Position numbers and translations under genes: made by a program. A stretch of 64,000 bases of DNA from Flavobacterium sp. W4I14 (GTDB lineage Bacteria > Bacteroidota > Bacteroidia > Sphingobacteriales > Sphingobacteriaceae). A model generated the notes under the pieces. It saw only the letters and a list, made by a program, of their open reading frames with translations, had not been told where the DNA came from and did not search any database. Each line of letters opens with the position of its first letter. Position 1 is the stretch's first letter. The DNA is taken from the NCBI GenBank assembly GCA_030817875.1, contig JAUSZU010000001.1, positions 1,302,001-1,366,000 of the forward strand, in the 5' to 3' direction. Shown in pieces: positions 45,382 through 55,277 of this stretch.

Positions 45382-47574
45382 ATGAGATTTCTATTTACCC
45401 TAAGCCTCCTGATCTCTTTCCTAACGGGATTTACACAGACTCAACAGCAGATACGTAACTTAACCGCATTTAGTAAGTTGTATGGATACGTTCAATATTT
45501 TCATCCGTCAGATGAAGCATCAAAAATTGAATGGCAAAGTTTTGGTATTTATGGCAGCCAAAAAATGCTTCGAGTTAAAGATGATAAGGAATTAATAGTA
45601 ACTTTAAATGAATTGTTTCTGCCAATTGCACCAACAGTTAAAATTTCGTCAAAAGAAAGTCTAAAATTTGATGTTACGGATGTAACACCTCCAAGCTTAG
45701 CCGGATATTCACCTATTTATTGGCAACATATTGGTTTAAAACTGCCATATTTTGACAATATTTATAATAGCATCCGCGTCAATAGATTTAATCCCATTTC
45801 AAAGGAACGAATCAAACATAATGCATTTGCATTGATCGCACCAATAAACATAAATGCCTATAAAGGCAAAAAATTTCTTTTAAGCATTAGTGTTCAATCA
45901 GATATTGACGATTTAGTTTTAAAGCCATATTTGGATAAACTCAATTTTGTTAAAGAATCAGTTAAGTTGAATAATGAAAAACAATATGTTTTCAGTGGTG
46001 TGTTCGACACGAGATTGGATTCATTTACGCTTGCCGTGCAAACCAATCTCAGCTCCCCAGGAGCACTAAAGATAAGCAAAATCACATTGAAGGTACTCGA
46101 TAAAGAGGCTGAAGTAAATATTCCAACTGAGGAGAAAGTGGTCGCTTTGACTGAATTGGACAATGAGATCGACACTAGAATCATCCGTTTTTTTAAACAA
46201 CTGGGTGATGAAAAGTTGTTCAACAAAGAGCTTAAGATAGGTGAATTTATAAGTTCAAACTTAGTGCCTGGAATAAAATGCATTGTTCCAATAGTCTTAT
46301 ATGGCAATAGAAAACATACTTATCCTGTTGTCAACAAAGATGATGTCGAAAAAATCATAAGTTCCTCATATGAATCTTGGCCAAAAGATAAAAATGGAGA
46401 GTTCGAAATAGTTGGTTCCAATTTATCAATCAGATTAGCTGATCTTATCATTTTATACAATGCGTTAGAACATTCCTATCCATATTGGAATGACGCTGCG
46501 TTAAACGCGGATCAAATTTGGAATGAAGCAATTCCTCGCATTTTCTCCGATAAAACAGATCAAGATTTTCTAAAAACCTTAAAATGGATTGCACATTCGC
46601 TCAACGATGGTCACACCTTCGTAGATCTGTACGGCGATTCCAATAAGGACGCTGTTTTGCCACTACTTTTTGATCTTGCAGAGGGAAAAATAGTTATAAA
46701 AAAAATCCTTGATGCTGAATTAAAGCAAAGCGTTAAAGCTGGTGACGAACTAGTAAAGATCAACGGTAAGAGCCCCTTTAATATTCTACAATCAAATGAT
46801 TCGCTTTATTCCGGTTCTATCCAGTGGAGACAGGCAAAAGGCATTTTGGGTCTTACCAGGGGCAAAAAGGATGAGACATGTCATTTAGATCTGAAAAGAG
46901 GAAATCAGAATCTTTCGGTTGATATTGCCCGCACATGCCCCTATACGGAGTATATGCCTGGTTCTGATCGAAATAGTAGACCTAAAAGTGAATGGATATC
47001 GAAAGATATCTTCTATGTTAATCTGAACCAAACGACAACAAGCGCACACCTCGAGGAGATTACAAAGGCTAAGTCGGTAATTGTTGATATGAGAGGATAT
47101 CTAAATGAAGATACTGAGACATTTTTATCTCATTTGACTAATAAAAAATTAGTAGCAAACAGCGGAATGTTTACCCCTAGAATTTTATATCCCAATTATA
47201 AAAAGATCTCATATGCTACAGGATCTTATCAAATCGAACCCGCATTTCCTTTGGTAAAGGCAAAAATATTTTTACTATCGGATGCTACCGCACAAAGTGC
47301 AACAGAAAGCTTCTTATCTGCCTATAAACAATTTAAAGTTGCAACCATAGTAGGTCAGCCGACTTCAGGTACCAATGGAAATATTAATCTGATTTCCATG
47401 CCCGGTGGCTATCGTTTTTTTTACACAGGTATGCTCATTAAAAATCCTGACGGAAGTAAACATCATTTGAAGGGCGTTATTCCAGATAAATTGGTGAGAA
47501 ACACAATATTAGGGATACAACAAGGCAGGGACGAGATTCTTGAAGAAGCTATTAGACTTGCTAAGGAGAAATAG
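45382..47574 (+). CDS. S41-family C-terminal-processing-like peptidase
   Basis: 730 residues with a signal peptide (cleaved near GFTQ). An N-terminal helical and beta region (about 20-360) is followed by a tail-specific-protease-like core with a PDZ-like element (KAGDELVKINGKSPF) and the S41 domain: KSVIVDMRGYL, FLLSDATAQSATESFLSAYK (Ser in the position of the nucleophile) and GQPTSGTNGN. The start of the protein (LTAFSKLYGYVQYFHPSDE) is typical for Bacteroidetes S41 paralogues of unknown role. Periplasmic proteolysis is expected, but the substrate is not known. Confidence 0.85.
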   Translation: MRFLFTLSLLISFLTGFTQTQQQIRNLTAFSKLYGYVQYFHPSDEASKIEWQSFGIYGSQKMLRVKDDKELIVTLNELFLPIAPTVKISSKESLKFDVTDVTPPSLAGYSPIYWQHIGLKLPYFDNIYNSIRVNRFNPISKERIKHNAFALIAPININAYKGKKFLLSISVQSDIDDLVLKPYLDKLNFVKESVKLNNEKQYVFSGVFDTRLDSFTLAVQTNLSSPGALKISKITLKVLDKEAEVNIPTEEKVVALTELDNEIDTRIIRFFKQLGDEKLFNKELKIGEFISSNLVPGIKCIVPIVLYGNRKHTYPVVNKDDVEKIISSSYESWPKDKNGEFEIVGSNLSIRLADLIILYNALEHSYPYWNDAALNADQIWNEAIPRIFSDKTDQDFLKTLKWIAHSLNDGHTFVDLYGDSNKDAVLPLLFDLAEGKIVIKKILDAELKQSVKAGDELVKINGKSPFNILQSNDSLYSGSIQWRQAKGILGLTRGKKDETCHLDLKRGNQNLSVDIARTCPYTEYMPGSDRNSRPKSEWISKDIFYVNLNQTTTSAHLEEITKAKSVIVDMRGYLNEDTETFLSHLTNKKLVANSGMFTPRILYPNYKKISYATGSYQIEPAFPLVKAKIFLLSDATAQSATESFLSAYKQFKVATIVGQPTSGTNGNINLISMPGGYRFFYTGMLIKNPDGSKHHLKGVIPDKLVRNTILGIQQGRDEILEEAIRLAKEK

Positions 47575-47799
47575 ACATGTTTGATTCCTTAAAACTGCGA
47601 AATAAATATGTTCCATCAATACCTTCATTTTACTGAATTCTTTCTAAAAGCTATATTCATAGATTTTATTGTTATTGTCGAGCAATTTTTATCATAAAAA
47701 TGCGCCAGTTGTTTTGGTTTAAAAAAACAAAACTTACATTTAGCGATTAAATCTATATACCTAGTCGATGAGCAGATCGGGCAGGTATGACCACCAGTT

Positions 47800-48612
47800 A
47801 TGGAAGACCATTTTTTTGAACAAATTATTAAGAACCCTCTTGAACAACCAAATATTCCACCCAATGAAGTGATATCCCTTTGGGCAGAAAAGCTAATTCA
47901 AGTGCTTTTTCCTGAAAATTCTCCTAAGGTATTTTCAACAATTATAGATGTAAAGGAATATATTGCTGTTTTGGAGCTTGAACTTTATGATATCATATCG
48001 GCCAGTTGTAAGCTTAAAAATAGTGAATGTAAAAATGCAGCAGGTCAGTTTTTTGAAGAACTGCCAGCACTTTACCGTGTATTGAACACCGATATAGTAG
48101 CCATTTATGAAGGCGATCCGGCTGCACAGAGCAGGTTTGAGGTAATTAGAACCTATCCGGGTTTTTATGCCATCTGTTTCTACAGAATTGCCCATATGCT
48201 TTATAATTTTGGTATACCGTTGGTTCCGAGAATTCTTACTGAATATGCCCACTCTAAAACAGGTATCGATATCCATCCTGCAGCCAGTATTGGCGAATAC
48301 TTCCATATTGATCATGGAACTGGGATTGTTATTGGCGAAACCAGTACAATAGGCCGTTACGTGAAACTTTATCAAGGGGTAACACTTGGCGCTTTGAGTG
48401 TTAAAAAAACATTAGCGGGCAGCAAACGCCACCCAACAGTAGAAGATAGGGTAGTAATCTATTCTGGGGCAACCATACTGGGCGGCGAAACCATCATTGG
48501 GCACGATAGTATCATCGGGGGAAACGTATGGCTTACTGAGAGTATCCCAGCTTTTTCTACGGCTTACCATTCTCCAATAATTACCATTAGAAACCATAAA
48601 GAAACCAATTAA
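47800..48612 (+). CDS. cysE: Serine O-acetyltransferase
   Basis: 270 residues. A helical N-terminal domain is followed by the left-handed beta-helix of the hexapeptide-repeat acyltransferases ([40 protein letters not shown]). The catalytic His is in FHIDHGTG. CysE makes O-acetylserine from serine and acetyl-CoA, the substrate for the cysteine synthase encoded 11 bases later. No riboswitch or leader is seen before it. The N-terminal 80 residues are longer than in EpsC-type short forms. Confidence 0.93.
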   Translation: MEDHFFEQIIKNPLEQPNIPPNEVISLWAEKLIQVLFPENSPKVFSTIIDVKEYIAVLELELYDIISASCKLKNSECKNAAGQFFEELPALYRVLNTDIVAIYEGDPAAQSRFEVIRTYPGFYAICFYRIAHMLYNFGIPLVPRILTEYAHSKTGIDIHPAASIGEYFHIDHGTGIVIGETSTIGRYVKLYQGVTLGALSVKKTLAGSKRHPTVEDRVVIYSGATILGGETIIGHDSIIGGNVWLTESIPAFSTAYHSPIITIRNHKETN

Positions 48613-48622
48613 TATATTAAAT

Positions 48623-49495
48623 ATGGCAGGAATAATCGATCTGATCGGAAATACGCCAATGGCTGAACTTCAAAAGCTGAATATTAACCCAGCTGTACGG
48701 ATATTTGCCAAATTAGAGGGAAACAATCCAGGCGGTAGTGTTAAAGACAGAGCCTCGCTCAATATGATCAGAAGTGCGATAGAACGTGGGGATATAGCTC
48801 CTGGAACTAAACTGGTAGAGGCCACAAGTGGTAATACCGGAATTGCACTGGCTATGATTGCAAGTTTGTATAACTTAGAAATTGAACTGGTTATGCCAGC
48901 TAATTCTACGCGCGAGCGTAAGGTAACTATGGAGGCATTTGGCGCAAAAGTAACCCTGTTAGAAAGTATAGAAGAATGCAGGGATTATGCAGAAGAAAAA
49001 GGCGTTTCAAAGGGATATTTTTTATTAAATCAATTTGCAAATCCTGATAATTATCTGGCTCATTATAAAACAACCGGACCAGAAATATGGAAAGATACAG
49101 ACGGGCAGATTACGCATTTTGTAAGTTCTATGGGAACAACGGGGACCATTATGGGCTGCTCCCGATTTTTTAAGGAAAAAGATAATAATATTCAGATTGT
49201 GGGCTGTCAACCTACTGAGGGCTCTTCTATTCCAGGTATCAGGCGTTGGCCTGAAGAATATCTGCCAAAAATATTCGATCCGCTGCGGGTAGATCGGGTA
49301 ATGGATATTGCGCAGGAAGAAGCAACCTTAATGTCGAGAAGAATGGCTAAAGAAGAAGGTTTGTTTGCAGGCATGAGCTCTGGCGGTGCCTGCGCAGCTG
49401 CTTTGAAGCTTGCCGGTGAACTAGATAAAGGAACCATTGTTTTTATTGCCTGCGATCGGGGAGACCGCTACCTGAGCAGCGATCTTTTTGGTTGA
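48623..49495 (+). CDS. cysM: Cysteine synthase B-type (O-acetylserine sulfhydrylase)
   Basis: 290 residues. PLP-fold type II with the Lys Schiff-base in GGSVKDRAS (about residue 41), the Asn loop EATSGNTGIALAM, the Gly-rich phosphate loop SSMGTTGTIMG and PTEGSSIPGI at the substrate-closing region. It converts O-acetylserine and sulfide (or thiosulfate in CysM proteins) to cysteine or S-sulfocysteine. Length and the ENTM-like deletion around the C-terminus favour the CysM subtype. Co-transcribed with cysE. Confidence 0.93.
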   Translation: MAGIIDLIGNTPMAELQKLNINPAVRIFAKLEGNNPGGSVKDRASLNMIRSAIERGDIAPGTKLVEATSGNTGIALAMIASLYNLEIELVMPANSTRERKVTMEAFGAKVTLLESIEECRDYAEEKGVSKGYFLLNQFANPDNYLAHYKTTGPEIWKDTDGQITHFVSSMGTTGTIMGCSRFFKEKDNNIQIVGCQPTEGSSIPGIRRWPEEYLPKIFDPLRVDRVMDIAQEEATLMSRRMAKEEGLFAGMSSGGACAAALKLAGELDKGTIVFIACDRGDRYLSSDLFG

Positions 49496-49504
49496 GCTAA
49501 ATCA

Positions 49505-49894
49505 TTAATCTTGTTGGGCTTTTTTTGATAAAAGCATGCGAACCCTTTGAGTGATGGCTTCCATCTCAAAGGGTTTTTCTATGTAATCATCCCAATGGAT
49601 TTTATAATAAGTGCTATTATGGATGCCATTTCGCGATGACATGAGTAGGATAGGAATGGAACCATATGCTGATAACTTTAATTCTGTGCATATGGCCCGT
49701 CCGTCGGTCATGCCCAACAAAATATCGATCAAAATAATATCAGGTTGGAAGGCAGCAACCTTGGTGTGTAAATCAATCGCATTGGAAAGATCCATCGTAA
49801 TGTATCCTTCAAATTCGAAGACCATCCTAATGGCATCAAGTGTTGCAGGATGATCTTCAATAATTAATATTTTTGGTTGGGATAAAGAGAACAT
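49505..49894 (-). CDS. Single-domain response regulator
   Basis: 129 residues, just one receiver domain: acidic pair ED in LIIEDHPATLD, phosphoacceptor Asp in PDIILIDILLGMTDG, Ser/Thr in LLMSSRNGI and Lys in DDYIEKPFEMEA. There is no output domain, so it probably acts by protein contact or as a phosphate sink. No kinase is adjacent. It starts 15 bases after the end of the OrfA-like gene at 49910-50227, so they are likely co-transcribed. Confidence 0.9.
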   Translation of the reverse strand: MFSLSQPKILIIEDHPATLDAIRMVFEFEGYITMDLSNAIDLHTKVAAFQPDIILIDILLGMTDGRAICTELKLSAYGSIPILLMSSRNGIHNSTYYKIHWDDYIEKPFEMEAITQRVRMLLSKKAQQD

Positions 49895-49909
49895 TTTTTT
49901 GTGTTATTA

Positions 49910-50227
49910 TTAAGGAAAGCTAAGATTACCAGCGCCTCGCTTTTTAAGCAGTAATTCAAATATTTTCGAGTCTGTTCTGGTGAGGCTATCAAGAGAATTG
50001 CGCAGGCTTTGGTTTACCAGACTTAAATTGGTAAACATCGTTCTCAGGTTATCGTTTTCATCTCTCAGTTCCAAAAGTTCATTGGCTATACTCCCAAAAT
50101 CTCTAATCCAGCTGTCAAAACAGTTTTTATCAATTTCTAATGCATTATAAATTTCTTCAGGATCTCTGCCGTTGTAAAATTCTTGGATACTCTCAATAAT
50201 TCTGGCAGGGGTGTTAGTCGGTTTCAT
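49910..50227 (-). CDS. Small IS3 OrfA-like helix-turn-helix and coiled-coil protein
   Basis: 105 residues. The N-terminal half (ARIIESIQEFYNGRDPEEIY, NALEIDKNCFDSWIRDFG) follows the pattern of the transposase OrfA helix-turn-helix of IS3-type elements, and the second half (LLELRDENDNLRTMFTNLSL, VNQSLRNSL) matches the leucine-zipper that ends OrfA ('L..EN..LK.M..DLSL.N..LK'). No OrfB, terminal inverted repeats or target duplication are near, so it looks like a domesticated OrfA that may bind DNA or multimerise. It lies directly upstream of a single-domain response regulator. Function is inferred. Confidence 0.65.
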   Translation of the reverse strand: MKPTNTPARIIESIQEFYNGRDPEEIYNALEIDKNCFDSWIRDFGSIANELLELRDENDNLRTMFTNLSLVNQSLRNSLDSLTRTDSKIFELLLKKRGAGNLSFP

Positions 50228-50776
50228 GGTTGGTTTCAGATGCTGTTTGTGCAGAAGGCTAAACCGTCCCCTGTCTAGACCTCCTGCGGCACAGCAATAT
50301 TTTAAAAAGTTTTCGTTATGGATAGGGACAAAGAAATAAAGCGTTTAAAGATTATCAAAATTTTTGTCTACGCAGTAATACGCACCAATTTTAAATGTTT
50401 GGATTTCAGGTAGTAAAATAAAATGTAATGGCTATTTGGTTCATTATATATAGTTTTTGATGAATTAGCGTTTTAAATAAACCATGCCGCCAGGCGTGTA
50501 ACAAATCATCCCGGAAAAGACCGTTTCTGTCGACATGGTTAAAAATATGAGTACAATCCAGACAAAAGGCATTTAAGCCTGTTTGGTTAAAAAACGGTAT
50601 CGCACCGCGTGCACTCTATACAGCTATATGCAAAGAGGGTGCGGCAGGTGGATCTTAACGATACGCATTTCTACTCATAGGTATTCAAGTTATTGTAATA
50701 AAGCATGTTAAGTGGTTTTTGATAATTTGTTGTTCAGATAAGGGCAAAGAAAAAGTGATCTGTTTTTGTATGTTAT
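50228..50776. other. Intergenic region with nothing recognised
   Basis: 549 bases between two minus-strand units. I see no open frame with coding character, no clear terminator and no repeat. It must include the promoter of the OrfA-like gene (-), as well as the 3' region of the receptor at 50777. Confidence 0.4.
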
Positions 50777-52363
50777 TTAGGACGATTTGGTGAGGTCTAA
50801 CATCCAGGCGTGCATATTCATTTCGCCATCTATCCCCAGTTTTTTACGAATTCTATATTTGCGGCTTTCTACAGCACGTACACTAAGTTTGCAGGTTCTG
50901 GCAATTTCTTTGGTATCAAAATTTAGCCTGATGTAAGCACAAAGCGTTAACTCTACAGGTAGTAATTGTGGTGAAATCTGAAGTAATCTTTCGATAAAGG
51001 CAGATTCAGCCTCGCTAAACCGCTTCATAAACGAAGGATCTCTGGCGTGGGCAAGTTCGATAAGTGCTTTTAAAGAAAAATGTTCAATAGATTTTTCTGT
51101 TTTTGCATCGAGCTGTTTACGATAACCTTCCACCTGTTCTTGAAGCAGAATACGTTGCCTCCGAAAATGCGCATTATGCCGCTTTAATAACCTTAACCTT
51201 TGGCCATAAAGGCCGAGGCTGATGAGTATTCCCTCAATTATTCCAGCCAAAGTGAGTAAATTATAACTGTATGATTGAAAGGGTATTAACTCCGATAAAC
51301 AAAAAACAAGATAAATAGAAACCAGAGCCACGGGGATCCATCCTAGTACGTAACACCAGATAAGGGGATTTTTTTTGGCATAACCGCGGATTATAATCAC
51401 TTTAATGCTACTGAACAGAAAAAGCAATGAGGTTAATAAAAATAAAACATGCGTAAGTATATTGGTGATGCTTCGGGCATCCCATAAAGAACAGATTAAG
51501 ATTAAACCCCATCCAAACATTAATACCTTAAAGAATTTATTGAGTTGCGGAAGTTGGCGTTTAAGTTTTAAAAAATAACTGTTAAACAGAATCGTAGCAA
51601 TGTAACCAGCTGCAATAAAAAAATGGGCATGCATTAAAATAAACCTGGCTATTGATGGGCCTAGCAATAAGCCATAGCCTTGAAGATAACAGACCATTAC
51701 AACGAAATAAAGCAAAATTATCCTTGCTATATAAAGCGCAAAGAGTTTACTCCGTGTAACAACAAACATAAAAATGTGAAAAATGAGGATCATCAATGCA
51801 ATACCCATATAAATAGGTTGCACGCTATGTGCTTTAAATAAAGCATGATTTAATACCGATTCGGTAACAAGCTTAACCGGTACAAGCAACGTATTCATCG
51901 CCCGCATTCTTACATACACTTCGCCAGTTGGAGTTTTTACCTGCTTTAAGGGAAATACATAGCCGGTTCCAAGAATGTTGTCATTTTGTTTCAGGTTGAA
52001 CATGCCAGCGCTTATCTGGTTTATCATCCCGCGTTCATCGTGATAAAATACGGTAATAGAATCGATGTTTGCATAATCGATAAACAGATAGGGAGTAGTT
52101 TGGTTATTGTTTTTAAAACGGAGCTTCATCCACCATACTTTTCCGCTGGTGCCGCCGTTAAAAATTGCCGATTTGCCTTTTAAAAAACGTTCTGGCTTAA
52201 ATTGCGCTACCTTTTCGAAAGATGTAGTTTCGAGCGTATCCTGCCAAAAGTATCCTGCTTTGCCAATGTTAACAAAAGTTTGTTTCTCCACCTGGATCAC
52301 CGGTTGAGCTACGCAAAGCCTGCTTTCTATCAAAAAAGCAATAAGAATAAAAATGGTCTTCAT
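50777..52363 (-). CDS. 7TM-DISM receptor with C-terminal LuxR-like HTH
   Basis: 528 residues: signal peptide (ESRLCVAQP), an extracellular 7TMR-DISMED2-type beta domain (about 20-170; KVWWMKLRFKNN), seven membrane segments (about 180-395, first IYMGIALMILIFHIFMFVV), a short coiled-coil linker (about 400-430; RRQRILLQEQVEGYRKQ) and a C-terminal HTH (about 465-520) with LTLCAYIRLNFDTKEIA, then SVRAVESRKYRIRKKLGI. The last part matches LuxR/GerE-type DNA binding. It would sense a ligand outside the cell and act on DNA directly as a membrane-bound regulator. Target and ligand unknown. Confidence 0.85.
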   Translation of the reverse strand: MKTIFILIAFLIESRLCVAQPVIQVEKQTFVNIGKAGYFWQDTLETTSFEKVAQFKPERFLKGKSAIFNGGTSGKVWWMKLRFKNNNQTTPYLFIDYANIDSITVFYHDERGMINQISAGMFNLKQNDNILGTGYVFPLKQVKTPTGEVYVRMRAMNTLLVPVKLVTESVLNHALFKAHSVQPIYMGIALMILIFHIFMFVVTRSKLFALYIARIILLYFVVMVCYLQGYGLLLGPSIARFILMHAHFFIAAGYIATILFNSYFLKLKRQLPQLNKFFKVLMFGWGLILICSLWDARSITNILTHVLFLLTSLLFLFSSIKVIIIRGYAKKNPLIWCYVLGWIPVALVSIYLVFCLSELIPFQSYSYNLLTLAGIIEGILISLGLYGQRLRLLKRHNAHFRRQRILLQEQVEGYRKQLDAKTEKSIEHFSLKALIELAHARDPSFMKRFSEAESAFIERLLQISPQLLPVELTLCAYIRLNFDTKEIARTCKLSVRAVESRKYRIRKKLGIDGEMNMHAWMLDLTKSS

Positions 52364-52518
52364 TAATTAAACCAATGTAAAAAAGTTGGGATGACTTATT
52401 ACAGGGGAGAAATTATAGCTTTATAATAGAAATTCCAAATTTTATCTGAAAAAAGAACATCATGTTAATGGTTTGGCATTCGCTTCAAATTTGTATTTTA
52501 GACCAAGCCCAAAAATAT

Positions 52519-54135
52519 ATGCACCAGCTGATTATACAATACGCTTTCTTACTTGCAATTATTCTGTTTGTGGTAATGCTCGCACAAAAAATCCGTGTAG
52601 CATATCCTATTTTATTGGTAATTGCAGGTTTAGCCCTAAGTTTTTTACCAGTACTCCGTAATATTGAGATTGAACCAGAGCTCATTTTTGTAATCTTTTT
52701 ACCTCCATTGTTGTATGAAGCTGCTTGGAACACTTCATGGAAAGATTTCTGGAAGTGGCGTAGGGTAATCAGCAGTTTTGCTTTTCCGATTGTTATTCTT
52801 ACCTCCAGTATTGTTGCACTAATTTCGCAAAGCCTGATTCCAGGTTTTACATGGGCCCTGGGTTTTTTGTTGGGTGGCATTATTTCTCCGCCAGATGCGG
52901 TATCCGCATCAGCCATACTTAAAAATGTTAAAGTGCCCAAAAGGCTCACCACAATATTGGAAGGAGAAAGTTTACTAAACGATGCATCCAGTTTAGTGGT
53001 GTTCCGCTTTGCTTTAGCCGCAGTAATGACCGGAAGTTTCGTGCTTAGTAAGGCTGCTGGTAATTTTGTGGTTGTTATTGTAATGGGAATTTTGGTCGGA
53101 ATTGCAGTAGCCTTAGTTTTTTATGCTTTGCACAGATGGTTGCCAACAACTACAAATATTGATATTATCCTTACTTTTTTAACGCCATATGTAATGTACA
53201 TAACCGCAGAGGAGTTTGGATTTTCTGGTGTATTGGCTGTAGTGAGTGGCGGTTTGTTTCTTTCGGCCCGCAGAGACCAGATTCTTACCCACCGAAGCAG
53301 GTTGCAGGGTATAAATGTTTGGGAAGCGGTAGCTTTTGTGCTGAATGGCTTTGTGTTCTTGTTAATTGGTTTAGAGTTTCCGGTAGTTATTCGTGGTTTG
53401 GGCAACAATGGGCTTTTACCGGCCATCCGTTACAGTGCCATTATTTGCGCGGTTTTAATTGTTACGAGGTTAGCCAGTACCTATGGTGCTTTATACTTTA
53501 CACGTTTCATTAGTCGTTATATTACCACTGCCGATCCCAATCCAAGCATGAAAGCACCCTTGCTTTTTGGCTGGGCAGGAATGAGAGGAGTGGTTTCTTT
53601 GGCTGCAGCACTTTCTATTCCGGTAGCATTAAAATCAGGCGAAGCTTTTCCTCAGCGTAACTTAATCTTGTTTATCACTTTTAGTGTAATATTGGTTACT
53701 TTAGTTTTGCAAGGTTTAACATTACCCGCATTGATAAAGTGGGTAGATATGCCCGATCCGGATTATACTGTTCCTTTCGAGCAACAAAAACAAATGGTGA
53801 GAAAGAAATTATCTATGTTATCGCTTAAAATCCTGGATGAAAAGTATCACGATGCCTTATTGCATAACGATATGATCAGATCGATAAAAATTCGCATTGA
53901 GGCAGAAATGGAATTATTGAGAGATTGGGAAAAAGAAGAAAACATTTCAAGGTCTGACGGCTTTTATCACGACTATCGCATTGCTCTTGAAGATATTATG
54001 GCTGAGCAGCGTATTTTATTGAAAGGACTAAATAAAAAAGAGCAGATTAATGATGAGCTGATTAGAGAACAATTAGAACTGCTTGATCTGGAAGAAGAAA
54101 AACTTCGCAGGCATTTTAGTCATCGGGATATATAA
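52519..54135 (+). CDS. CPA1-family Na+/H+ antiporter
   Basis: About 538 residues from the ATG at 52519 (MHQLIIQYAFLLAIILFVVM); an ATG at 52462 would add 19 residues without hydrophobic character. About 12 membrane segments with the CPA1 hallmarks VIFLPPLLYEAAWNTSW, EGESLLNDASSLVVFRFAL (ND carboxylate motif) and GWAGMRGVVSLAAALSIP. The C-terminal 120 residues are charged and helical (cytosolic regulatory tail). It exchanges Na+ or K+ for H+ and maintains pH and salt balance. Divergent from the 7TM-DISM gene at 50777. Confidence 0.93.
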   Translation: MHQLIIQYAFLLAIILFVVMLAQKIRVAYPILLVIAGLALSFLPVLRNIEIEPELIFVIFLPPLLYEAAWNTSWKDFWKWRRVISSFAFPIVILTSSIVALISQSLIPGFTWALGFLLGGIISPPDAVSASAILKNVKVPKRLTTILEGESLLNDASSLVVFRFALAAVMTGSFVLSKAAGNFVVVIVMGILVGIAVALVFYALHRWLPTTTNIDIILTFLTPYVMYITAEEFGFSGVLAVVSGGLFLSARRDQILTHRSRLQGINVWEAVAFVLNGFVFLLIGLEFPVVIRGLGNNGLLPAIRYSAIICAVLIVTRLASTYGALYFTRFISRYITTADPNPSMKAPLLFGWAGMRGVVSLAAALSIPVALKSGEAFPQRNLILFITFSVILVTLVLQGLTLPALIKWVDMPDPDYTVPFEQQKQMVRKKLSMLSLKILDEKYHDALLHNDMIRSIKIRIEAEMELLRDWEKEENISRSDGFYHDYRIALEDIMAEQRILLKGLNKKEQINDELIREQLELLDLEEEKLRRHFSHRDI

Positions 54136-54289
54136 CCATCAAACTTCTTTTATTATACAATTTCTCAGTTTATGCAATTAAATGTATAATAATAATGGAG
54201 TAATGTATCCACATTGTGCGGCGTTATACATACATGTTTACATTACATAGCTGTAATTTCGGAGGTCGTTTACCTGATGAAATAAAGCT

Positions 54290-55183
54290 ATGAAAACAAA
54301 TTACTTTTTAAAAAGAATCATTTTATTGATGTTCTCGGGCCTGGCAATGGCTTCTTGTAAGAAAAATATCAATGAGCATCCGGAAGAAGGCGGTAAAAAA
54401 CAAACCGTGAAATTTATGGTTAAGGGAGCTAATGATAACCTTGGAACATTGGGTGCTGAGGCAAATGTGCCACTCAAGAATCTGATTAAGCAGTTAACCA
54501 TTGTAGTCTATCAATCTTTTACCGGACAAGAGTATACCCGAGTTACCCAGCTCGCTACCGATCCTAATTTTGGTGTGCTTAGTTTAGATCTCCCGCTCAA
54601 TACCTATAATTTTGTAGCAATCGGTTCACGGTCGTTATTTGGTATCAACCAGTTTTATCAAGGTGCTACCAATACCGTTATTTTGCCCTTTAATGATGGA
54701 AATATGCAATATTGGCAACCCAATCAGTCCCCATCCGAAAAATTGTATAAAACAGATGATACATTTGTGGCAACCATTATGAATACTATAAATGCCAATC
54801 AGACTATCAATTTAAACATGGATAGGATTGTAGGTAAATTGGAGGTAATTGTAGAAGATGTGGCCAATTACGAAGTTGATGTAAATAACGAAGCAATAGG
54901 TTATCTATTTGCAGCAAAAACGTCATTTGGCAGTATTGAAAGTGATTTCGGCTATATCGTAAATAACACAAAAGGTCCTATTAGTATTTATATTCTTCGC
55001 ACAGATAAGCCTTTAGAAATTGAAATAAGCGGAGTTGGAAAAAGGCGATCGCTTTCTGTTCCCGTTTATAAAAATAAAAGGACAGTGGTAAAGGGCAAAT
55101 TATTAGAACCAATTGGTAAAGTTGGGTTTAGCTTTGTAATTAATGATAAATGGCTGGCCGATACTACACTTGTAACATTTTAA
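54290..55183 (+). CDS. FimB/Mfa2-like fimbrillin-type lipoprotein
   Basis: 297 residues. A lipoprotein signal (GLAMASCKKN) is followed by an Ig-like two-domain beta protein: LTIVVYQSFTGQEYTRVTQL, then FGVLSLDLPLNTYNFVAIGS, and the second half MDRIVGKLEVIVEDVANY. This order of strands resembles FimB/Mfa2 anchor subunits of Bacteroidetes fimbriae. No other fimbrial gene is adjacent, so it could also be a single surface lipoprotein of the same fold. Medium certainty. Confidence 0.6.
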   Translation: MKTNYFLKRIILLMFSGLAMASCKKNINEHPEEGGKKQTVKFMVKGANDNLGTLGAEANVPLKNLIKQLTIVVYQSFTGQEYTRVTQLATDPNFGVLSLDLPLNTYNFVAIGSRSLFGINQFYQGATNTVILPFNDGNMQYWQPNQSPSEKLYKTDDTFVATIMNTINANQTINLNMDRIVGKLEVIVEDVANYEVDVNNEAIGYLFAAKTSFGSIESDFGYIVNNTKGPISIYILRTDKPLEIEISGVGKRRSLSVPVYKNKRTVVKGKLLEPIGKVGFSFVINDKWLADTTLVTF

Positions 55184-55251
55184 CGCTACTTATCTGATGT
55201 TGTATTGTATAAATACAATGTTTAATAGCTGAAATGATTAAAATATAATCA

Positions 55252-55259
55252 TATATTTG
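55252..55259 (+). promoter_or_regulatory. Putative -7 promoter element of the GHKL ATPase gene
   Basis: TATATTTG is a perfect TAnnTTTG. With a start a few bases later the leader to the ATG at 55278 is only about 14 bases, which argues against the TTG at 55257 as translation start. Confidence 0.5.
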
Positions 55260-55277
55260 CTAATTAATTTAGTAAGT

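Noticed and set aside
49910..50227. Intact insertion sequence of the IS3 type
   Set aside because: Only an OrfA-like protein is present; no OrfB, terminal inverted repeats or target duplication.
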